Shown: one piece after another, positions 56,073-61,639 of the stretch
Layout of the letters: each line of letters starts with the position of its first letter
Numbering within the stretch: the first letter of the stretch is position 1
Origin: Aureispira sp. CCB-QB1
Lineage (GTDB): Bacteria; Bacteroidota; Bacteroidia; Chitinophagales; Saprospiraceae
Direction: 5' to 3'
DNA: 64,000 bases
Assembly (NCBI RefSeq): GCF_000724545.1
Contig: NZ_JHBV01000024.1
Coordinates: 124,001-188,000 of the forward strand
Program-made: the position numbers and the translations under genes
Notes under the pieces: model-generated
The model's input: only the letters and a program-made list of their open reading frames with translations
What the model was told of the DNA's origin: nothing
Database searches by the model: none

Positions 56073-56954
56073 TTAAATACCTAGCTTGCTAAGCATAGCT
56101 TCTAGCCGAGCACTCATCTTATCCATATTTTCATTCATTTTCTTTCTACGCTCTGGAGTTAATGCTTTAGGAGCATTTTCTCTCTCTTCGATGGCCTTTT
56201 TTAGTTGATCTAAATTATCTTTGAAGGTATTAATGGTCTTTTCTTCATCTTGATCAATAACCCCATCCGATTGCGCTTCATTAATTAATTTCTCTAAGGC
56301 ATCTTCAAACTGAGCAACTTTCGCTAGCATTTTATCCACAGAAGCTGTTTCTTTGACAGAATCCATTTTGCTTACCCCGTCTTGCATTTTTTTGATGGCT
56401 TCTCCACGTCTTGCTTTTTTCTTAGCTAAGATTTGACTTGTTTGGTCTGTTTTGTCTTTAGGCTCATCAACTTTAGGTTCTTCTTTTTTCTCCTCTTTTG
56501 TAGGCTCTTTAGTATCGTCAGAGTTTTCGTTCCCTTTCACATCACCGCTATCGTCAGAAGCACCTGTTACTTTTAATTGTATTTTAAACGTCTTGTTAAA
56601 CAGTTCGTCCCCTTCTGCTTTTATCAAATCTGCTGTCAATCCGCCTTTCAAGATATTTAATGTCATTTGTGGGCTACCATCGTCTGCCTTTCCATAAGTT
56701 GGTTCAACGAGAGCAGTATGTTTTAACAAATGAATACTTTTATCCTTTTTTACTTTTTCGTAGGCGCTTTTAGCTCCATCTTTTTTCGGAAAAGGTAAAA
56801 ATACACAGCCTTTTTTTCTCCCTGTTAAATCAAACTTAATAAAGACTAGTCCGCCTTTAGCTTTCTTCAAAGCAGCAGGTTTGCAATACGTTTTTTTGTA
56901 AGCCTCAAACTTCGATTCTTTCAATGCTTTGAAATCAAATTCTTCTTTTGCCAT
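56073..56954 (-). CDS. Adaptor-like protein with novel N-terminal module and C-terminal DGVID helical hairpin
   Basis: 293 residues, first gene of the calpain operon (43 bases upstream of the protease gene). Residues ~36-131 form a compact module (LVFIKFDLTGRKKG, TALVEPTYGK, LNILKGG, KTFKIQLKVTG) that aligns with residues 53-142 of the long coiled-coil protein starting at 61640. Residues 132-175 are an acidic/lysine-rich linker; 176-285 are coiled coil with DGVIDQDEE at 230-238, the same motif as in the calpain N terminus. No signal peptide. Function not known. The two modules suggest an adaptor or carrier for the protease. Confidence 0.65.
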   Translation of the reverse strand: MAKEEFDFKALKESKFEAYKKTYCKPAALKKAKGGLVFIKFDLTGRKKGCVFLPFPKKDGAKSAYEKVKKDKSIHLLKHTALVEPTYGKADDGSPQMTLNILKGGLTADLIKAEGDELFNKTFKIQLKVTGASDDSGDVKGNENSDDTKEPTKEEKKEEPKVDEPKDKTDQTSQILAKKKARRGEAIKKMQDGVSKMDSVKETASVDKMLAKVAQFEDALEKLINEAQSDGVIDQDEEKTINTFKDNLDQLKKAIEERENAPKALTPERRKKMNENMDKMSARLEAMLSKLGI

Positions 56955-57140
56955 TTGTTCTTAGTTTTTACTGGTAAATGATTTATAAATATGAATATTG
57001 TATACACGTATTTCCAATGAAAATTTCATTTCCTAGTCAATGTACATATTTTTTTTCTAAAAAACAAGCCTTTTTCAAAATTGAACATTAAGTTAATCCA
57101 ATACATTTTTAATTGATTTAGGGAACTTTATGCGTCTTTT

Positions 57141-57172
57141 TTTGCTTTATTCAAGTCAATAGCTTACATTTG
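57141..57172 (+). promoter_or_regulatory. Promoter of the ileS leader
   Basis: TTTG at 57141-57144, 20-base spacer, TACATTTG at 57165-57172: an exact match to the Bacteroidota TTTG/TAnnTTTG consensus. It would start transcription about 57180, 10 bases before the leader-peptide ATG. Confidence 0.75.
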
Positions 57173-57189
57173 GAGCATAACAAGAAAAC

Positions 57190-57261
57190 ATGAATTGTCA
57201 ATCTAAAAATATAATTATTAGCATTATTATTATCCAATCAGAACGTATCTGTCGGAGTTAA
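57190..57261 (+). CDS. Isoleucine-rich leader peptide of ileS (23 codons)
   Basis: A short frame, ATG at 57190 to TAA at 57259-57261, too short for standard gene finding. It encodes eight Ile in 23 residues; residues 8-15 read I-I-I-S-I-I-I-I and Ile20 follows. Such a run of regulatory codons just upstream of a terminator and of the isoleucyl-tRNA synthetase gene is what a ribosome-mediated attenuator needs: charged tRNA-Ile shortage would stall the ribosome at these codons. It has no role as a protein. Supported by composition, promoter, the alternative hairpins and the identity of the downstream gene. Confidence 0.75.
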   Translation: MNCQSKNIIISIIIIQSERICRS

Positions 57262-57323
57262 TTTGCTATACAACTAATTAATGAAAGCTCTAACAGATAA
57301 AATTTGTTAGAGCTTTTTTTTAT
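57249..57323 (+). promoter_or_regulatory. ileS: Attenuator of ileS: antiterminator and terminator hairpins
   Basis: The terminator arms are 57284-57295 and 57305-57316. An upstream segment (57249-57259), which includes the end of the leader frame and the first base of its stop codon, pairs with 57286-57296 in 10 of 11 positions (two G-U, one mismatch). That pairing removes the first terminator arm, so it is an antiterminator. A ribosome reaching the stop codon would cover 57249-57259 and release the terminator; a ribosome stalled on the Ile run leaves it free. Confidence 0.7.
57284..57323 (+). terminator. Intrinsic terminator in the ileS leader
   Basis: AAAGCTCTAACA pairs perfectly with TGTTAGAGCTTT (12 bp, 9-base loop), followed by TTTTTTTATTTTT. 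Confidence 0.88.
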
Positions 57324-57370
57324 TTTTGCAAAATCATTTGGCTAATCTATTCGTATAAACTAATAATATC

Positions 57371-60300
57371 GTGAGTAAGTATCAAGAGTTTAAGAAATTA
57401 GACCTACCTCAAATAGACCAACAGATGTTGGATTTTTGGAAAGAAAATAAGGTCTTTGAAAAAAGTATGACAGAACGTGAAGGCTGTCCAAATTTTGTAT
57501 TCTTTGAAGGACCTCCATCTGCCAATGGCAAACCTGGTATTCATCATGTTTTGGCGCGTTCTGTAAAAGATACTTTTTGCCGTTTTCAAACTATGAAAGG
57601 AAAACTAGTCCGACGCAAAGCTGGCTGGGACACCCATGGTCTTCCCATTGAATTGGCTGTTGAAAAAAAACTAGGAATTACCAAAGAGGATATCGGTAAA
57701 AAAATATCGGTTGATGACTACAACAGAGAGTGTAAGGAGACGGTCATGATGTACAAAGACATGTGGGATCATTTAACCCTCAAAATGGGGTATTGGGTCG
57801 ATATGTCAGATCCTTATATCACTTACGAAAATAACTATATAGAGTCAGTTTGGTGGTTGCTACAAAAACTATACAAGGATGATTTAATTTACAAAGGTTA
57901 TACGATACAACCCTACTCTCCTGCCGCAGGAACAGGGCTTAGCTCTCATGAGCTGAATCAGCCTGGCTGTTATAAAGATGTTTCGGACACAACGGTTGTT
58001 GCTCAATTTAAAGCCAAACCCAATTCAGTACTTCCAGATGATACTTACTTTATCGCTTGGACGACAACACCTTGGACCTTACCTTCTAATACAGCACTTT
58101 GTGTAGGACCTAAAATCGCTTATGTTTTAGTCCAAACCTTCAATCAGTATACAGGAGAAAAAATGCAAGTAGTTTTAGCCAAAGATTTGGTAAGCAAGCA
58201 ATTTTCTGGAAAGTATGCCCCAGCTACAGATGACTTCAAGTTGGATGACTATACTGCTGGAGATAAAAAAATACCTTATTTAATCGTTCAAGAATTTGTT
58301 GGTACCGACTTGGTGGGCATCGAATACGAACAACTTTTGCCTTATGCACTACCTCACGAAAATCCAGAAAAAGCTTTCCGAGTGATTGCTGGAAACTTTG
58401 TAACCACTGCTGATGGTACAGGTATCGTGCATATTGCTCCTACATTTGGAGCTGATGATGCTTTTGTAGCCAAAGAAGCGGGTGTTCCGCCAATGCTGGT
58501 TATGAACGAAGACGAAGATTTGGTTCCTTTGGTTGATCTACAAGGCAAATTCAGACCAGAAATGGGAGAATTTGGTGGTATGTATGTCAAAAACGAATAT
58601 TACAAAGCAGGGGAAGCTCCTGAAAAATCGGTCGATGTCCAATTAGCAATCAAGTTAAAGACAGAAAACAAAGCTTTTAAAGTAGAAAAATACAAGCACA
58701 GCTACCCACATTGTTGGCGTACAGACAAACCTGTTTTATACTATCCTTTGGATTCTTGGTTCGTTCGAGCGACGGCTAAAAAAGAGCGCATGTCAGAACT
58801 CAATAAAACCATTAACTGGAAGCCTAAAGCAACTGGTGAAAAGCGTTTTGGAGGATGGTTGGAGAATCTTCAAGATTGGAACCTCTCTCGTTCTCGCTAT
58901 TGGGGAATACCATTGCCTATCTGGCGAACAGAAGATGGGAGCGAAGAAGTATGCATTGGCTCTTTAGAAGAATTGCAAGCAGGAATTGATGCTGCCAATG
59001 AACAACTAGGTTTGACTCAATCAATGCCCAAAGATTTGCACCGCCCTTACATCGACGATGTGGTGTTGGTAAGCAGCAAGGGTGAAAAAATGACGCGAGA
59101 AACAGACTTAATTGACGTTTGGTTTGACAGTGGTTCTATGCCTTATGCACAATGGCATTATCCTTTTGAAAATAAAGAATTGATTGATAATGCTTTGCAA
59201 TCCAACTCTGGTGAAGTAGCTTACCCTGCGGATTTCATTGCAGAAGGAGTAGATCAGACTCGTGGTTGGTTCTATACCTTACATGCGATAGCAACCATGT
59301 GTTTTGATTCAGTTGCTTATAAAAATGTCGTTTCTAATGGCTTGGTTTTGGATAAAAATGGACAGAAAATGTCTAAATCTAAAGGAAATGCCGTAGAGCC
59401 ATTTGAAACGCTCGACAAATATGGTGCAGATGCTACTCGTTGGTATATGCTTACCAATGCTCAACCTTGGGACAATTTAAAGTTTGATGAACTAGGTTTG
59501 GACGAAACACGTCGGAAGTTGTTTGGAACATTGTATAATACCTACAATTTCTTTGCTACTTATGCCAATGTTGATACTTATGATGGAACTAGTTTAGAGG
59601 GATTTGAATACGGCAAAGAAGTACCATTAACTCAAAGAGCAGAGATTGATCGTTGGATCATCTCCTTATTAAACTCTTTGGTCAAAGAAGTAGATGCTGA
59701 TTTTGCCAACTATGAACCAACCAACGCTGGACGTAAGATTGCCGACTTTGTAGACCGCCATTTAAGCAACTGGTATGTTCGCTTGTGTCGCCGTCGTTTT
59801 TGGAAAGGAGAGAAGAACGAAGATAAATTAGCTGCCTACCAAACATTGTATACTTGTTTGGGAACCTTAGCAAAATTAATGGCTCCAATTGCTCCTTTCT
59901 TTTCTGATTGGTTGTATCAAAACTTGAATAACGTCACTCAAAAAGAGCCACATATCTCTGTTCATTTGGCATTCTTCCCAGAGGTACAAGAAGAAGCTAT
60001 TGACAAAGATTTGGAGCAACGAATGAGCTATGCACAACGCATTACTTCTTTGGTGTTATCTTTGAGAAAGAAAGAGGCGATACGAGTACGCCAACCGTTG
60101 CAAAAAATCTTATTGCCTGTATTGGATAAAAATTTCCAAGCACAAGTAGAAGCAGTAGAAGACTTAATTCTTTCCGAATTGAATGTGAAAGAGTTTGAAT
60201 ATGTTTCTGATGCCTCAGGTATTATCAAAAAAGGAATCAAACCGAACTTTAAAACGCTAGGCAAACGCTTAGGTAAAAATATGAAAGCTGGAAAGGCTGC

Positions 60301-60751
60301 CATAGACGCCTTTACACAAGCAGATATTGCAACGCTTGAAAGGGAAGGAGTCTATACCTTAAATTTGGGGACTGAAACATTTGACTTAACTCTAGAAGAT
60401 GTTACCATTACATCTGAAGATATCGAAGGGTGGATGGTTGCCAATGATGCAGAAATTACGGTGGCATTAGATGTAAAACTAACACCTGAATTAGAAGCAG
60501 AGGGAATGGCTCGCGAATTGGTTAATCGCATTCAGAATTTGCGAAAAGATAAAGAATTTGAGGTGACCGATCGCATCGTTTTAACCTTAGAAAATCATAC
60601 GGCTTTAAATGATGCCTTGGCTCATTTCAAAGATTATATCTGCGCAGAAGTGTTGGCTACTGAATTAAACCTAGTGGATAATTTATCAACAGGAGATGAA
60701 GTAGAGTTAATTGATGCTATTAATTTGAAAATGAGTGTTGTGAAAAGCTAA
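57371..60751 (+). CDS. ileS: Isoleucyl-tRNA synthetase, type 2, with GIHH in place of HIGH
   Basis: Charges tRNA-Ile with isoleucine. 1126 residues is the length of the type-2 (eukaryote-like) IleRS, not the ~940 of type 1. The class I signature at residues 53-62 reads KPGIHHVLA: the usual HxGH is replaced by G56-I57-H58-H59. KMSKS is at 666-670 (KMSKSKGNAVEP). The editing domain inserts are present (WTTTPWTLPSNTAL near 232, DGTGIVHIAPTFG near 350). The start is GTG at 57371. It follows the attenuator; no other gene is in the transcript, and a terminator follows at 60781. Confidence 0.97.
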   Translation: MSKYQEFKKLDLPQIDQQMLDFWKENKVFEKSMTEREGCPNFVFFEGPPSANGKPGIHHVLARSVKDTFCRFQTMKGKLVRRKAGWDTHGLPIELAVEKKLGITKEDIGKKISVDDYNRECKETVMMYKDMWDHLTLKMGYWVDMSDPYITYENNYIESVWWLLQKLYKDDLIYKGYTIQPYSPAAGTGLSSHELNQPGCYKDVSDTTVVAQFKAKPNSVLPDDTYFIAWTTTPWTLPSNTALCVGPKIAYVLVQTFNQYTGEKMQVVLAKDLVSKQFSGKYAPATDDFKLDDYTAGDKKIPYLIVQEFVGTDLVGIEYEQLLPYALPHENPEKAFRVIAGNFVTTADGTGIVHIAPTFGADDAFVAKEAGVPPMLVMNEDEDLVPLVDLQGKFRPEMGEFGGMYVKNEYYKAGEAPEKSVDVQLAIKLKTENKAFKVEKYKHSYPHCWRTDKPVLYYPLDSWFVRATAKKERMSELNKTINWKPKATGEKRFGGWLENLQDWNLSRSRYWGIPLPIWRTEDGSEEVCIGSLEELQAGIDAANEQLGLTQSMPKDLHRPYIDDVVLVSSKGEKMTRETDLIDVWFDSGSMPYAQWHYPFENKELIDNALQSNSGEVAYPADFIAEGVDQTRGWFYTLHAIATMCFDSVAYKNVVSNGLVLDKNGQKMSKSKGNAVEPFETLDKYGADATRWYMLTNAQPWDNLKFDELGLDETRRKLFGTLYNTYNFFATYANVDTYDGTSLEGFEYGKEVPLTQRAEIDRWIISLLNSLVKEVDADFANYEPTNAGRKIADFVDRHLSNWYVRLCRRRFWKGEKNEDKLAAYQTLYTCLGTLAKLMAPIAPFFSDWLYQNLNNVTQKEPHISVHLAFFPEVQEEAIDKDLEQRMSYAQRITSLVLSLRKKEAIRVRQPLQKILLPVLDKNFQAQVEAVEDLILSELNVKEFEYVSDASGIIKKGIKPNFKTLGKRLGKNMKAGKAAIDAFTQADIATLEREGVYTLNLGTETFDLTLEDVTITSEDIEGWMVANDAEITVALDVKLTPELEAEGMARELVNRIQNLRKDKEFEVTDRIVLTLENHTALNDALAHFKDYICAEVLATELNLVDNLSTGDEVELIDAINLKMSVVKS

Positions 60752-60780
60752 TCCATTGCCTTTCTAATTCATTTTTTAAT

Positions 60781-60819
60781 AATCCCTCTTGTCTAAATAA
60801 CGGATAAGAGGGATTTTTT
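60781..60819 (+). terminator. Intrinsic terminator after ileS
   Basis: AATCCCTCTT pairs with AAGAGGGATT with a small inner extension, followed by TTTTTC. Confidence 0.82.
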
Positions 60820-60919
60820 CAAACTTGCATACACTAACGCAAAACACTCATAGACAAACATTTACACACTTTTTATTATTAGAACTAGCTAGAACTAATA
60901 ATAATAATCGTAAAAAGGC

Positions 60920-60968
60920 CTTGATTTTTTAATTTTTTTATTTTAATTTTACCGTACGTTAAATAAAA
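60920..60968 (+). promoter_or_regulatory. tetR promoter and probable operator
   Basis: CTTG at 60920-60923, 20-base spacer, TAATTTTA at 60944-60951 as near-consensus promoter. The segment 60944-60968 is 20/25 identical to 61546-61570 in front of the next gene; the conserved part is ACGTTNAATAAAA. The shared sequence overlaps the -7 box and start site, the expected place for TetR binding. Confidence 0.55.
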
Positions 60969-60973
60969 GTCCT

Positions 60974-61528
60974 ATGCCAAAAATAAAAACCTCAAAAGAA
61001 GAGTTGATAGAAAAGTCCTTAGCTATTTTTAAAACCAATGGTTATCCAGCAACAAGTATTTCTATGTTGGCCAAAGCCTGCGGGGTAGAAAAAGCGCATT
61101 TGTATTATTACTTTAAAAATAAGGAAGATTTGATGTTAGAAGTACTTCTTTACCTCAAACAACAAGCTTCTGATAATATTTTTAATATTGCTTATAATGA
61201 AAATTTAGAGTACTCAGATCGCTTAGAACAAGTTTTAAATGCTTTAAAAGACTTTTATAAGGAAGTTAAACTAGGATGCTTGATGACCAATACGATTCTG
61301 CAAACGCTCTATGAACGAACTGTTTTTAGTACCGTAGCGCAACAGTTTTGTTCTGAATTAATTGATTGTATTGCTCATTTGTATCAAGACCGATATAGTG
61401 CCAAATATGCTATCGGCAAAGCAGAACAGGCAGTTCAAGATATGTATGGCGGGCTAGTATTTGCTCAAATTTACAATGATGACACTTATCTTGATCGAGC
61501 GTTAAAAAGGATTAAAAAGAAAGTTTAA
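60974..61528 (+). CDS. TetR-family transcriptional regulator
   Basis: 184-residue TetR repressor. The helix-turn-helix is at ~25-50 (ATSISMLAKACGVEKAHLYYYFKNKEDL, written in parts here: TSISMLAKACGVEK, LYYYFKNKEDL). The C-terminal part resembles the TetR_C_6/AcrR-like domain (LGCLMTNTILQTLYERTVF near 105). It probably controls itself and the coiled-coil gene downstream, since a matched promoter/operator precedes both. The ligand is not known. Confidence 0.88.
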   Translation: MPKIKTSKEELIEKSLAIFKTNGYPATSISMLAKACGVEKAHLYYYFKNKEDLMLEVLLYLKQQASDNIFNIAYNENLEYSDRLEQVLNALKDFYKEVKLGCLMTNTILQTLYERTVFSTVAQQFCSELIDCIAHLYQDRYSAKYAIGKAEQAVQDMYGGLVFAQIYNDDTYLDRALKRIKKKV

Positions 61529-61545
61529 ATTTTTTTACGTTGAGT

Positions 61546-61570
61546 TATTTTTAACTAACGTTCAATAAAA
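61546..61570 (+). promoter_or_regulatory. Second copy of the tetR-type operator/promoter, before the coiled-coil gene
   Basis: TATTTTTAACTAACGTTC... shares 20/25 bases with 60944-60968, including ACGTTNAATAAAA and a TAnTTTTA box at the same distance. It lies 70 bases upstream of the next start. Confidence 0.5.
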
Positions 61571-61639
61571 TAATTTCATCACACTCCAATTACGATAAAC
61601 TCCAACTATATCTGTAATCGGGTCAAAACTCTACTTATT

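Larger units (their letters stand above)
56955..57370 (+). other. Leader region of ileS
   Basis: The 416 bases between the calpain operon start and ileS. The first ~190 hold the divergent promoter region of the operon; then come the ileS promoter, the leader peptide, antiterminator and terminator described separately. Confidence 0.7.

Noticed and set aside
56332-56340. TTATCCACA, a perfect DnaA box
   Set aside because: A single box inside a coding region; no cluster, no AT-rich unwinding element nearby, so no origin can be called despite the parS cluster.
56955-57370. T-box riboswitch upstream of ileS
   Set aside because: No T-box core or specifier-loop structure was found; the leader peptide and hairpins explain the region better.
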